64,000 bases of DNA from JAKFWF01 sp031429105 (lineage in GTDB: Bacteria > Pseudomonadota > Alphaproteobacteria > Rhizobiales > Hyphomicrobiaceae). This document shows positions 8,542-16,479 of the stretch, one piece after another. Numbering within the stretch: the stretch's first letter is position 1; each line of letters begins with the position of its first letter. The position numbers and the translations under genes were made by a program. The DNA lies in contig JANOYV010000052.1 of the NCBI GenBank assembly GCA_031429105.1, positions 23,363 through 87,362 on the forward strand, in the 5' to 3' direction. Below the pieces are notes generated by a model that did not search any database, was not told the origin of the DNA, and worked only from the letters and a program-made list of their open reading frames with translations.

Positions 8542-9045
8542 ATGAGTAGGATCGACACTTTAACCGTAGACGACAACATGACAATTGATCCGCCATCCGA
8601 CAAGGCCCACGCAGCGGCAGCAGCGCTCCCGCATTGGCCGAAAGTGGGCGCGTGCTTTGCCCTGTTCCGCGATGACACCGTGTTGCTGGTCCAACGCTCC
8701 AAGCCACCGCGCCAGGGACTATGGAGCCTGCCCGGCGGCCACGTCGAACCGGGCGAAACAGCGGTCGACGCTGCATTGCGCGAATTGGCCGAGGAAACGA
8801 ACATTGCAGCTGTCAGCGACGGTCTCGTCGATGTCCTCGATGTGATCGTCCGCGATGCGCAGGGCAGCCTTCAGGCGCATTACCTGTTGGCGGTCTTTTA
8901 TGGCCGCTGGAATGCTGGCGAACCGAGCCCTTCAAGCGATGCGGCCGACGCCCGTTTCGTGGCCTTCGATCAGCTCGACGATTACCCGTTGACGACCGAT
9001 GCAAAGCGGCTCATCTCGCTGGCAGCGGCGAAACGGGTGCGTTAA
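8542..9045 (+). CDS. Nudix hydrolase
   Basis: This 167-residue protein is a single-domain Nudix hydrolase, which cleaves nucleoside diphosphates linked to another moiety. The Nudix box is GHVEPGETAVDAALRELAEETNI, matching G-x5-E-x7-RE-U-x-EE-x-G-U except that the last glycine is asparagine. The strand before it, WSLPGG, is also typical. The subgroup resembles the ADP-ribose pyrophosphatase or MutT-like proteins, but the substrate cannot be decided. An in-frame ATG at 8578 is an alternative start; neither start has a strong Shine-Dalgarno. It is divergent from the SRAP gene, and both would be consistent with nucleotide or DNA damage upkeep, although that link is only by position. Confidence 0.87.
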   Translation: MSRIDTLTVDDNMTIDPPSDKAHAAAAALPHWPKVGACFALFRDDTVLLVQRSKPPRQGLWSLPGGHVEPGETAVDAALRELAEETNIAAVSDGLVDVLDVIVRDAQGSLQAHYLLAVFYGRWNAGEPSPSSDAADARFVAFDQLDDYPLTTDAKRLISLAAAKRVR

Positions 9046-9122
9046 GCCGGTACGCCGCACAAATGCCGCGTGACAGTCTGACGATCTGCGGCCACACGAC
9101 AGCTGCTGACAGGGGGCAACGT

Positions 9123-9518
9123 TTGGCCGACCGCAACAAGAATCGATCAACAAGCGCGGCTTTGGGTCTCATCGCTGCCGCGACCATGCTGATCTCGCAT
9201 ACAGCTTCTGCCGCCGATGCCAAGCCCTACGACGATAAGCTGTTCCGCTTATCCGAGGTATTGGGCGCGGTCCACTATCTGCGCGAACTGTGCGGTGCGA
9301 ACGACGGCGGTCTATGGCGCGACCGAATGAAGGATTTAATGGATGCGGAGGGCTCGTCGGCCCTGCGGCGCGCTAAACTCACCAACAGTTTCAACCAGGG
9401 ATACACAAGTTTCAGCCGCACCTACAAAACCTGCACGCCATCGGCACAAACGACTGTCACGCGGTTCTTGAGCGAGGGCACGCAGATTTCCGAAGGTCTT
9501 GTGAAATCAATCCCGTGA
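9123..9518 (+). CDS. Secreted TIGR02301-family protein of unknown function
   Basis: The protein has about 131 residues. A signal peptide (ALGLIAAATMLISHTASA) is followed by a small domain containing LSEVLGAVHYLRELC, FNQGYTSFSRTYKTC and a C-terminal helix. The pair of conserved cysteines and the FN.GY phrase match the alphaproteobacterial TIGR02301 family, whose function is unknown. I prefer a TTG start at 9123 because AGGGGG lies at 9111-9116 and it yields a normal-length signal peptide. An in-frame ATG at 9063 would add 20 residues before it. The product should be periplasmic, possibly with a disulfide bond. It follows the Nudix gene on the same strand. Confidence 0.75.
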   Translation: MADRNKNRSTSAALGLIAAATMLISHTASAADAKPYDDKLFRLSEVLGAVHYLRELCGANDGGLWRDRMKDLMDAEGSSALRRAKLTNSFNQGYTSFSRTYKTCTPSAQTTVTRFLSEGTQISEGLVKSIP

Positions 9519-9645
9519 CCGTTTCATTCACCGTGAATTGCAGTTGCATCTCGCGTTGTGCACACATCGTGCTAGTGCTCATTGCCGAGAGCCAATCTGC
9601 ACCGACACACGTCGGCTGCCTGGCTCGACGTGCTGCGAGGGCGAG

Positions 9646-9891
9646 ATGGAAATTCACCAACTAGCGACCAAATCAGATGCCAGCCTCAAGGCCCTTGGAA
9701 TTATCTTGGGCGCGTGGGACGAAGGTGCTGACGCTGGCGTCGCGCCCGAGCTGATGGCCTATGCGGCACTGTTTACAGCGTTGACGGATCTAGTCGCAGC
9801 GTTTGGCGAGGATGCTGTCGGCACACTTCTAAAGGGGCTCGTGGGCCGCGTCGAAAAGGGTGAGTTCACCATCGCGCGCACGATGCAGTGA
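9646..9891 (+). CDS. Small conserved hypothetical protein
   Basis: This 81-residue protein starts MEIHQLATKSDASLKALG. It is mostly helical by composition, with an alanine-rich stretch (MAYAALFTALTDLVAAFGED) and a charged carboxy end. I do not recognise a domain. An upstream extension to 9538 in the same frame reads as cysteine- and arginine-rich sequence and is unlikely to be coding. The ATG at 9646 has GAGGGCGAG just upstream, so I chose it. It ends 18 bases before the convergent LysE-type gene. No export signal is seen, so it should be cytoplasmic. Confidence 0.6.
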   Translation: MEIHQLATKSDASLKALGIILGAWDEGADAGVAPELMAYAALFTALTDLVAAFGEDAVGTLLKGLVGRVEKGEFTIARTMQ

Positions 9892-9909
9892 TCTGGGCAG
9901 TGAACCTGA

Positions 9910-10575
9910 TCAAATCAACCGGAGCGCCTTGAGAACAACTTCACCGATCAACACTCCGGCAAATAGCGCCAGCAAGAGACCGGCCATCTTATTGATCAGC
10001 TGCAGATGGCGCACATCGAGCTTGTGCCTGATCCGCCCGATCAAGTTGGACAACACCACCCACCACATCAAGCCACCGGCCATGACGGCTGCCACCATCG
10101 TCAGTGCATCGATGTAGCCGCGCACTTCAACGAAGGTGCTGATGCCGCCGAAAATAGCGAACAACCCAAGCACCGCGCCGGGATTGGTAATCGTCAGGAA
10201 AAACGTCTGCGGGATATCCCACGCGAAGTCAGCCAGCGTTGCCTTATCGTCGTCGCCCGGTGATGGCGGTGCGGTTGGCGCCGGCGTCAGGTACATCTTG
10301 AGGGCGAAGCCGAGCAGGACGAGCCCGCCGACAATCTGAATGCTATTGCGCCAGTCCTTGACGGCGTGCGAAATCGAGCCGACGCCGAGGGCTGCAAACA
10401 TCGCGATGAAGCCGTCGCCAAGCACCGCCCCGATGCCAGCCGCAATCCCACCAACCACGCCACGCGATATTGCCCTTTGAATGCACAAGACATTGACCGG
10501 TCCGACGGGCGCCGACACCAGCACGCCAATGGCCATTCCGACGGGAATGATCCAAGGATTTGGGATAAGCTGCAT
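9910..10575 (-). CDS. LysE/RhtB-family exporter
   Basis: This 221-residue protein has six hydrophobic segments and the LysE/RhtB family pattern: an N-terminal segment with SAPVGPVNVLCIQRAISRG, a second with GDGFIAMFAALG, and later NPGAVLGLFAIFGG. The family exports amino acids or related small molecules using the proton motive force. A hydrophilic loop rich in Pro, Asp and Lys (about residues 100-117) separates the two halves, which is usual. The substrate cannot be told from sequence. The ATG at 10575 is used; a TTG directly before it would add one residue. No regulator gene of the LysG type is adjacent. Confidence 0.88.
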   Translation of the reverse strand: MQLIPNPWIIPVGMAIGVLVSAPVGPVNVLCIQRAISRGVVGGIAAGIGAVLGDGFIAMFAALGVGSISHAVKDWRNSIQIVGGLVLLGFALKMYLTPAPTAPPSPGDDDKATLADFAWDIPQTFFLTITNPGAVLGLFAIFGGISTFVEVRGYIDALTMVAAVMAGGLMWWVVLSNLIGRIRHKLDVRHLQLINKMAGLLLALFAGVLIGEVVLKALRLI

Positions 10576-10707
10576 CAAGGGCGGAACGGCTCCCCAAGAC
10601 CCAGCGCGCTGCTCGTGCTCGTTAATAGTCCTGGATCAGCCCATGCGCGATAACGCATGATGCAGCACGCTCTCCTTGATGCTGTCATTACAATTAAGGG
10701 CTCCAAA

Positions 10708-11316
10708 ATGCCGTCGCGCGCGCCAGTTTCGATCATTCGCGTCGTTATAGTGTTAATGAGCGGGCTGCTGCTTGTCCATGCGACCTCCGGCGAAGGTGTT
10801 GGCCAGACGGTAAAGTCGAAGAAGGCGCTTGAGGCGCCAGCCGTAGCCAAGCCAGCAACAAAGACGACCGAATTGCCCCCTGCCGTAATCGAAATGCGCG
10901 ACGGCATCCTGGCCGCCGTCAAGTCGGGGCGGATCGAGGATCTGTTGGTGCCAATCGCCTGGAATGAGTTGCCACCGACGTTTGCAGCGGAGCCGACACC
11001 CGACCCCATCGCGCATTGGAAGAAGCTGTCCAGCGACGGCGAGGGGCGCGAGATTTTGGCCGTGCTTGCTGGCCTATTTGATGCTGGTTACGCAGTTCTT
11101 CCGGTGGGCCGCGACGTTGAGAACAGTCGCCTTTACGTTTGGCCACGCTTTGCCGAAATGGCGCTCGACAAACTGTCGGCAGAAGATGAAGTGCAGCTCT
11201 ACCGCATCACCACACCAACGCTATTAAAGGCCATGCGCGAGAAAAAGCGCTGGATCGGCTGGCGGCTGACGATTGGTGCCGATGGCACCTGGCATTCGTT
11301 CAGCAAGGCCGAGTGA
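10708..11316 (+). CDS. Secreted protein of unknown function
   Basis: From the ATG at 10708 the protein has 202 residues: a basic start (MPSRAPVSIIR), a hydrophobic segment VVIVLMSGLLLVHA, and then a soluble part. An ATG at 10657 would add 17 residues in front and make an unusually long amino region, so I favour 10708. The soluble part contains VIEMRDGILAAVKSGRIEDLLVPIAWNELPP and, near the end, KRWIGWRLTIGADGTWHSF. This arrangement resembles small periplasmic proteins annotated as hypothetical in Rhizobiales; I do not know a function. It precedes the L,D-transpeptidase gene on the same strand with a 99-base gap. Confidence 0.7.
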   Translation: MPSRAPVSIIRVVIVLMSGLLLVHATSGEGVGQTVKSKKALEAPAVAKPATKTTELPPAVIEMRDGILAAVKSGRIEDLLVPIAWNELPPTFAAEPTPDPIAHWKKLSSDGEGREILAVLAGLFDAGYAVLPVGRDVENSRLYVWPRFAEMALDKLSAEDEVQLYRITTPTLLKAMREKKRWIGWRLTIGADGTWHSFSKAE

Positions 11317-11415
11317 GACCGATGGTAACCATGTTTTGATGCGTCGTTAGCCATTACATCTGCAATTAACTATTGCGGCAACAGAGGCAACATTGAGCAA
11401 CAAGGAAAAGTAGTA

Positions 11416-12231
11416 ATGCGGCGCGCACTGATGGCAGTAATTTTAATGGGCGCGGGCACGCCCGCCATGGCCCAGGGGTTCAACCCTTTCGGTGAAAACC
11501 ATACGATGAAGGGGGCCTATCTCACCCGCAAGGCACCGTCTGTACTGGCTAATACCACCGGACCAAAAACCAAGCAGCAGTTGCGCGCTGCAGCATTGGC
11601 ACAACAGGCCGACGACGCCGATGAGGATCAATTCACCACAACTCCCCGCTCACTGACCCAGGCACCAGCCGAACAGTATTCGTCCGATGGCGGACCGCAG
11701 CCTTCGATTTCAGGGTCAACACCTGGCCTCGTCGCCTTCAATTCTAGCTATGGCGCTGGCAATGTCGTGATCGATAGCGGCGGTCGCAGCCTCTATTATG
11801 TCGTGTCTTCGACACAAGCCTACAAATATCCGGTTGCTGTGGGCCGCGAAGGCTTCTCCTGGACCGGCGTCGAGCGCGTCAGCCGCAAGGCCCAGTGGCC
11901 GGATTGGCGTCCGCCCGTTGAAATGCGTCAGCGCACACCTGGCCTGCCCGAAGTCATGACCGGCGGCCTGCGCAATCCACTCGGCGCTCGCGCGATCTAC
12001 CTTGGCTCGTCGCTCTATCGCATCCACGGCACCAACAACGCGAACTCGGTCGGAAGTGCCAGCTCGTCGGGTTGCTTCCGGATGGCGAACAGCCATGTGG
12101 TCGATTTGTACAACCGCGTTTCGACCGGCGCCACCGTGCACGTCGTTGGCCGGCTGCCGGCCTCGATCTCACGCAACCTTGCCGAAAACGACGAGCCCGT
12201 CACCACCGCGCCGAAAAAGCGCAAGTCTTAA
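11416..12231 (+). CDS. Periplasmic L,D-transpeptidase (YkuD domain)
   Basis: The product has 271 residues with a signal peptide (MRRALMAVILMGAGTPAMAQ). The YkuD catalytic domain fills about residues 110-245. The catalytic motif reads HGTNNANSVGSASSSGCFRM, with the nucleophile cysteine in SSGC and the conserved histidine upstream. The residue before Gly-Cys is serine, where the commonest form has histidine; this variant is well known in rhizobial enzymes. Such enzymes make 3-3 crosslinks in peptidoglycan or attach proteins to it, and in Hyphomicrobiales they support polar growth. The start has AAGGAAAAG about 8 bases upstream. Its stop is four bases from the stop of the convergent dihydroorotase-like gene. 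Confidence 0.92.
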   Translation: MRRALMAVILMGAGTPAMAQGFNPFGENHTMKGAYLTRKAPSVLANTTGPKTKQQLRAAALAQQADDADEDQFTTTPRSLTQAPAEQYSSDGGPQPSISGSTPGLVAFNSSYGAGNVVIDSGGRSLYYVVSSTQAYKYPVAVGREGFSWTGVERVSRKAQWPDWRPPVEMRQRTPGLPEVMTGGLRNPLGARAIYLGSSLYRIHGTNNANSVGSASSSGCFRMANSHVVDLYNRVSTGATVHVVGRLPASISRNLAENDEPVTTAPKKRKS

Positions 12232-12235
12232 ACGC

Positions 12236-13561
12236 TCACCCCGCCTCGTGGAACTGCACGGGCTCGCCGGTGGCGGGCCCGATGATCGCGCCATCGCGCA
12301 TGGCGGTGCGGCCACGGATGACGGTCGCGACCGGCCAACCTTTGACCTTCACGCCGTCATATGGCGTCCAGCCACAACGGCTGGCAACCTGCGCGTTCGT
12401 GATCGTCTCGGTGCGAGCAAGATCGACGATTGTCAGATCAGCGTCGTAGCCGAGCGCAATGCGCCCCTTCGTGGCAAGCCCGAAGATGCGCTGCGGCCCA
12501 GCGCTCGTGAGATCGACGAAACGGGCGAGCGACAGGCGTCCCGCATTTACATGATCGAGCATGATCGGCACCAGCGTCTGCACGCCGGTCATGCCAGAGT
12601 GGGACCCTGGATAGGCGTGGTCTTTCTCCTCGCGCGTGTGCGGCGCGTGGTCGGACCCCAATACGTCCACCGTCCCATCGGCGATCCCAGCCCAGATCCG
12701 CGCCTTGTGGCAAGCGTCGCGCACCGGCGGGTTCATCTGCGCATAGGTGCCGAGCCGCTGGTAGCAGTCCGGTGCTTCGAGCGTCAGATGGTGCGGCGTG
12801 ACTTCGACGCTGGCCCACGTTTTATGATGGCTGAGATACTCCATCTCCTCGCCTGTCGAAATGTGCAGCACGTGCACGCGACGGCGATTCTTTTCAGCCA
12901 ATCCGACGAGGCGTTTGGTTGCAATCAACGCCGCTTCCGGATCGCGCCAGACGGGGTGCGACGAGGCATCGCCCGGCACGCGCATTCCCATGCGCGAGAT
13001 CAGGCGCGCTTCGTCCTCGGCGTGGAACGCCGCGCGTCGGCTGATGCGAGCGATGATTTTATCAAGCGAAGCATCGTCATCGACCAGCAGATCGCCGGTT
13101 GATGAGCCCATGAACACCTTGATACCGGCCGAGCCCTCCAGTCGCTCCAATACTGGAATGTCGGTGATGTTCTCACGCGTGCCGCCGACGTAAAACGCAA
13201 AATCGCAGAACATCCGATGGCGCGCGGCTGTGACTTTGGCGGCAAGCGCTTCCCTCGTCGTGGTGAGCGGCTTGGTGTTGGGCATTTCGAATACGGCGGT
13301 AACGCCGCCAAGCACTGCGCCTCGGCTGCCGGTTTCGAGGTCTTCCTTGTGGGTCAGGCCCGGCTCGCGAAAATGCACCTGGCTGTCTATTACGCCAGGC
13401 AGGATGTGCAAGCCCTTCGCGTCCATGATTTCGGCGGCCTTGGCCGAACCCAGCTGACCGATGGCCGCTACTTTGCCACCGACAATGCCGATGTCGCGAA
13501 TGCCCGCGCCATCCTGATTGACGACGGTTCCGCCCCGCACCAGCACATCGAATGTCGTCAT
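12236..13561 (-). CDS. pyrC: Dihydroorotase-like cyclic amidohydrolase
   Basis: This 441-residue protein belongs to the class I dihydroorotase/allantoinase group of amidohydrolases, which ring-open or ring-close dihydroorotate in pyrimidine synthesis. Seen motifs are DSQVHFREPGLTHKEDLETG near the start, EMPNTKP, HAEDEARL, HVLHISTGEE, EVTPHHL and GSDHAPH. In the first metal motif the usual HxH is Q-V-H, so one metal ligand is replaced by glutamine. I believe this is common in the alphaproteobacterial subgroup, whose activity may differ. The frame runs upstream to 13762, but MTTFDVLVRGG at 13561 is the natural start, with GAGGG upstream. It is divergent from ygfZ. No pyrB is adjacent, so the symbol is tentative. 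Confidence 0.83.
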   Translation of the reverse strand: MTTFDVLVRGGTVVNQDGAGIRDIGIVGGKVAAIGQLGSAKAAEIMDAKGLHILPGVIDSQVHFREPGLTHKEDLETGSRGAVLGGVTAVFEMPNTKPLTTTREALAAKVTAARHRMFCDFAFYVGGTRENITDIPVLERLEGSAGIKVFMGSSTGDLLVDDDASLDKIIARISRRAAFHAEDEARLISRMGMRVPGDASSHPVWRDPEAALIATKRLVGLAEKNRRRVHVLHISTGEEMEYLSHHKTWASVEVTPHHLTLEAPDCYQRLGTYAQMNPPVRDACHKARIWAGIADGTVDVLGSDHAPHTREEKDHAYPGSHSGMTGVQTLVPIMLDHVNAGRLSLARFVDLTSAGPQRIFGLATKGRIALGYDADLTIVDLARTETITNAQVASRCGWTPYDGVKVKGWPVATVIRGRTAMRDGAIIGPATGEPVQFHEAG

Positions 13562-13637
13562 GGTTACAGCCCTCGCACCCTGGTCATAGCGGCAGGGCGT
13601 ACTATAACAGGGGGCAATCGGAAAGGCTGCATGATCG

Positions 13638-14516
13638 ATGAGTGAACACAGGACTGAACTTAAAGGTAGGGGCGTCGTTCGCGCAACAGGTGCGGACGCG
13701 GCCAAACTACTCGACGGATTGATCACCAATGACATGGATTTATTGGCGACGCAGCCGGCCATTCATGCCGGCCTGCTTTCACCCCAAGGAAAAATCCTGT
13801 TTGCGTTTTTCGTCGTGAAATCAGGCGATGAATTCTTTCTCGATGTGGCGCGGGAGCAAGCCGCAGCGCTCGTCAAACGGTTGAATTTTTACAAGCTGCG
13901 GGCGCAAGCGCAGTTTGTTGATGCAAGCGCTGATAAGACCGTTGCGGTTGCCTGGGGTCCATCGACCACTGCCGTGCCTCGCGGCATCTTGGGCTACTCG
14001 GATCCGAGGCATCCAGCCCTTGGACAACGCATGATCCTCCCCAGCGGACGGCTCACTGAACTTGGCGCGATGACATCTTCCACAGACGCCTACAACGCCC
14101 ACCGCATCTCCCTCGGAGTGCCGGACGAGATCCGCGACTACGCGCTTGGCGACACCTTCCCACACGAGGCGAATTTTGATCTCCTCAGCGGCGCGTCATT
14201 TACCAAGGGTTGCTACGTTGGCCAGGAAGTTGTGTCGCGCACGCAGAACAAGGCGGTGGTGCGAAAGCGCATTGTACGGATCAGCGGTGATGACTTGGTC
14301 GCGGGTGCGGAAATCAAGCATGGCGCGGGTGTGGTTGGCACTATTGGCTCGGTCGCCGGCCAATCAGCCCTCGCAATGCTGCGCCTGGATCGCGCTGCGG
14401 AGGCCGCCGACAAGGGTGAACAGCTCCTCGTTGACGGACACGCCATCACCGTCGATGCTGACGCCATCGCCCGCTACCGCGCCAGTGCCGCATCACGTCC
14501 GGTGATCGATCTGTGA
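13638..14516 (+). CDS. ygfZ: Folate-binding protein YgfZ (iron-sulfur cluster maintenance)
   Basis: YgfZ proteins are related to aminomethyltransferase GcvT, bind tetrahydrofolate and help form or repair certain Fe-S clusters. The diagnostic motif K-G-C-Y-x-G-Q-E is present as FTKGCYVGQEVVSR near residue 190-205. The N-terminal part shows LLDGLITNDM and GLLSPQGKILF, which are typical of the family. The length of 292 residues is normal. It heads a compact plus-strand run: its TGA stop overlaps the GTG start of tag (GTGA at 14513-14516). It is divergent from the dihydroorotase-like gene with 76 bases between the starts. Confidence 0.92.
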   Translation: MSEHRTELKGRGVVRATGADAAKLLDGLITNDMDLLATQPAIHAGLLSPQGKILFAFFVVKSGDEFFLDVAREQAAALVKRLNFYKLRAQAQFVDASADKTVAVAWGPSTTAVPRGILGYSDPRHPALGQRMILPSGRLTELGAMTSSTDAYNAHRISLGVPDEIRDYALGDTFPHEANFDLLSGASFTKGCYVGQEVVSRTQNKAVVRKRIVRISGDDLVAGAEIKHGAGVVGTIGSVAGQSALAMLRLDRAAEAADKGEQLLVDGHAITVDADAIARYRASAASRPVIDL

Positions 14517-15121
14517 CCAGCGACACCCTCACCCGTTGCACGTGGCCCGGCCTCAGCGATCCCCTTTACACCGCTTACCACGATAGCGAGTGGGGCGTGC
14601 CGAAGGCCGACGACCGCGCGCTATTCGAAAAGATCATTCTGGAAGGCTTCCAGTCAGGCCTCTCGTGGCTCACAATCTTGAAGCGGCGCGAGACGTTCCG
14701 CTCGGCGTTTCACCAGTTTGATGCTGAAAAAATCGCGCACTACACCGATCACGACAAGGCGCGACTGATGGCCGACCCCGGCATTATCCGGAACCGCTTG
14801 AAGATCGACGCGACCATCGACAACGCGCGCGCTTTTTTGAAGCTGCGCGAGCGCATACCCCTGTCGACTTTCCTATGGGATTTCGTTGATGGTCGCCCGC
14901 AGATCAACCGCTTCAAAGTACACAGCGATGTGCCAGCGGAAACCGAACTCTCGAAGAAAATCTCTAAGGCGCTCAAGGCCGAGGGCTTTCGCTTCGTCGG
15001 ACCTACAACGATGTACGCGTTCATGCAGGCCTCAGGGCTCGTCAACGATCACCTCGTTTCGTGCCACCGTCACGCACCTTGTTCAACGCTGATGAAGAAG
15101 TTCAAACATGGCAGCCCTTGA
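14513..15121 (+). CDS. tag: DNA-3-methyladenine glycosylase I
   Basis: Tag excises 3-methyladenine from alkylated DNA in base excision repair. This protein has 202 residues, the usual size. The zinc-binding residues of the family are visible: a cysteine in TRCTWPG, a histidine in AYHDSEWG, and the C-terminal pair in NDHLVSCHRHAPC. The catalytic-pocket phrase GFQSGLSWLTILKRR and the helix VGPTTMYAFMQA are conserved. Translation begins at a GTG that overlaps the ygfZ stop by four bases, and the gene overlaps the next one by 14 bases, so the three are probably one transcript. Confidence 0.95.
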   Translation: MTSDTLTRCTWPGLSDPLYTAYHDSEWGVPKADDRALFEKIILEGFQSGLSWLTILKRRETFRSAFHQFDAEKIAHYTDHDKARLMADPGIIRNRLKIDATIDNARAFLKLRERIPLSTFLWDFVDGRPQINRFKVHSDVPAETELSKKISKALKAEGFRFVGPTTMYAFMQASGLVNDHLVSCHRHAPCSTLMKKFKHGSP

Positions 15122-15740
15122 TACGACAACCGGTCGGCCCCGAGCCTGGCAGCGCATGTTGTCCGGCCGACGCCTTGACCTACTTGATCCAAAGCCCGCC
15201 GATATCGAAATCGAGGACATCGCCCACGGCCTCGCCCGCGTCAGCCGCTGGAACGGGCAGACGATTGGACCGCATGCCCTGTCGGTGGCGCAGCATTCAT
15301 GTCTGGTCGAAGCCATCATGTCGGCAACGCATCCCGCCTTGAACCCGCGCTGGTACCTCGCAGCCTTGCTGCATGACGCGCCGGAGTACGTGATCGGCGA
15401 TTTGATCAGCCCCTTCAAGGCTGCCATCGGGCTCGACTACCAAGCGTTCGAGCATCGCTTGCTGTCAGCCATCCATCTGCGGTTTGGCTTGCCAGCCAGC
15501 TCGGATGAAGTTGTAACAGCGCATATCAAATCGGCGGATGGCATTGCGGCCTACTTCGAAGCAACGCGGCTCGCAGGCTTTGCGACGGACGAAGCCCAGC
15601 GCTTTTTCGGCACGCCTCCGACTCTTCCTCGACCCCTGCAGTCTGATTTGGAGGGGCTTGCGGCACTCCCGGTCGGCGCTGCTCAAAGTGCGTTCCTTAC
15701 GCGCTTTGGTGACCTTGCGACAGCCTGTGACTTGAAATAG
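15108..15740 (+). CDS. HD-domain phosphohydrolase (YfbR-like)
   Basis: This 210-residue protein has the HD-superfamily metal-binding pattern: a first histidine in VAQHSCLVEA, the adjacent His-Asp pair in ALLHDAPEYVIGD, and a later Asp in IKSADGIAAYFEA. The spacing and the phrase LHDAPEYVIGDLISPFK resemble 5'-deoxynucleotidase YfbR and similar small nucleotidases. It could act on deoxynucleoside monophosphates, but that is inferred. It starts inside the 3' end of tag (14-base overlap), which suggests translational coupling. The following phosphatase gene is 62 bases downstream of its stop. Confidence 0.87.
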   Translation: MAALDTTTGRPRAWQRMLSGRRLDLLDPKPADIEIEDIAHGLARVSRWNGQTIGPHALSVAQHSCLVEAIMSATHPALNPRWYLAALLHDAPEYVIGDLISPFKAAIGLDYQAFEHRLLSAIHLRFGLPASSDEVVTAHIKSADGIAAYFEATRLAGFATDEAQRFFGTPPTLPRPLQSDLEGLAALPVGAAQSAFLTRFGDLATACDLK

Positions 15741-15802
15741 CCGCGCACCCAAGCGAAGATCTCGGTCATGCACTGTACCGACATTTGAAAAGCAAACGAT
15801 TG

Positions 15803-16348
15803 ATGACAAATTCAACGACAGTAAAGCGACTTGCATCGCGCATTCACGTCTGCTCATTGGCGGCCGTTCCCGACACCGTGACAACGGTCGGTGCAACCCA
15901 CCTGATGACGGTCATCAACGCCCAAACGGAAGTGCCAACGCCCGCGATCATTGCAGCGCAACGGCATCTGAAGGTTGCCGTCAATGATATCTCGATCCCG
16001 CAAGATGGCCTCGTCCACCCGCGCGAGGACCACATCAATGAGATCCTACGCTTTGCCCGCGATTGGGATCACGCAGGTCCCCTCGTTGTGCATTGCTGGG
16101 CTGGTATCAGTCGGTCCACGGCTGCCACGTTCATTACATTGTGTGCGCTGAACGAAGACGGGAATGAAGCTCGCATTGCCCGCAGCATTCGCCAAGGCTC
16201 GAAGACCGCCACACCCAACGCGCTGATGGTTTCGATTGCCGATGACATTCTCGGTCGGCGCGGTCGCATGGTCGATGCCATCGCCGAAATTGGCCGAGGC
16301 CAAATAGCAATGGTCGGCGATCCGTTCTCGCTGCCCAGCCGCTTCTGA
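15803..16348 (+). CDS. Dual-specificity/tyrosine phosphatase family protein
   Basis: This 181-residue protein carries a phosphatase signature C-x5-R in VVHCWAGISRSTAATF, with the nucleophilic cysteine and the phosphate-binding arginine spaced as in protein tyrosine phosphatases. An upstream aspartate in VNDISIPQDG is in a suitable place for the general acid. Rhizobial relatives are annotated as tyrosine phosphatase family proteins and often sit near HD hydrolases and the NrtR-like regulator, as here. The substrate could be a phosphoprotein or a small phosphate ester. A TTG at 15785 is an alternative start; the ATG at 15803 has only a weak ribosome-binding site. Confidence 0.83.
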   Translation: MTNSTTVKRLASRIHVCSLAAVPDTVTTVGATHLMTVINAQTEVPTPAIIAAQRHLKVAVNDISIPQDGLVHPREDHINEILRFARDWDHAGPLVVHCWAGISRSTAATFITLCALNEDGNEARIARSIRQGSKTATPNALMVSIADDILGRRGRMVDAIAEIGRGQIAMVGDPFSLPSRF

Positions 16349-16479
16349 TCCAAGCCGGTTCTGACATCGCCCGAGTGAGGCATCTGGGTCCCGTTCGCCA
16401 TTATCAAAGCGAAAGAAAGACAGAAGTTCCCAAAATCGCCATGATCGATGCGTAGCTGGGTCTGACAATGGAGGCCCAC

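Noticed and set aside
8430..8640. SOS (LexA) box of the alphaproteobacterial GTTC-N7-GTTC form near the SRAP gene
   Set aside because: By eye I found no pair of half-sites with the right spacing, so I do not claim SOS control.
12002..13102. Plus-strand open frame overlapping the L,D-transpeptidase and the dihydroorotase-like gene
   Set aside because: Both flanking frames have clear motifs in other frames, so this one is a shadow.
13562..13762. Longer amino terminus of the dihydroorotase-like protein
   Set aside because: The extension overlaps the divergent ygfZ start and does not resemble the family; MTTFDVLVRGG at 13561 with GAGGG upstream is the natural start.
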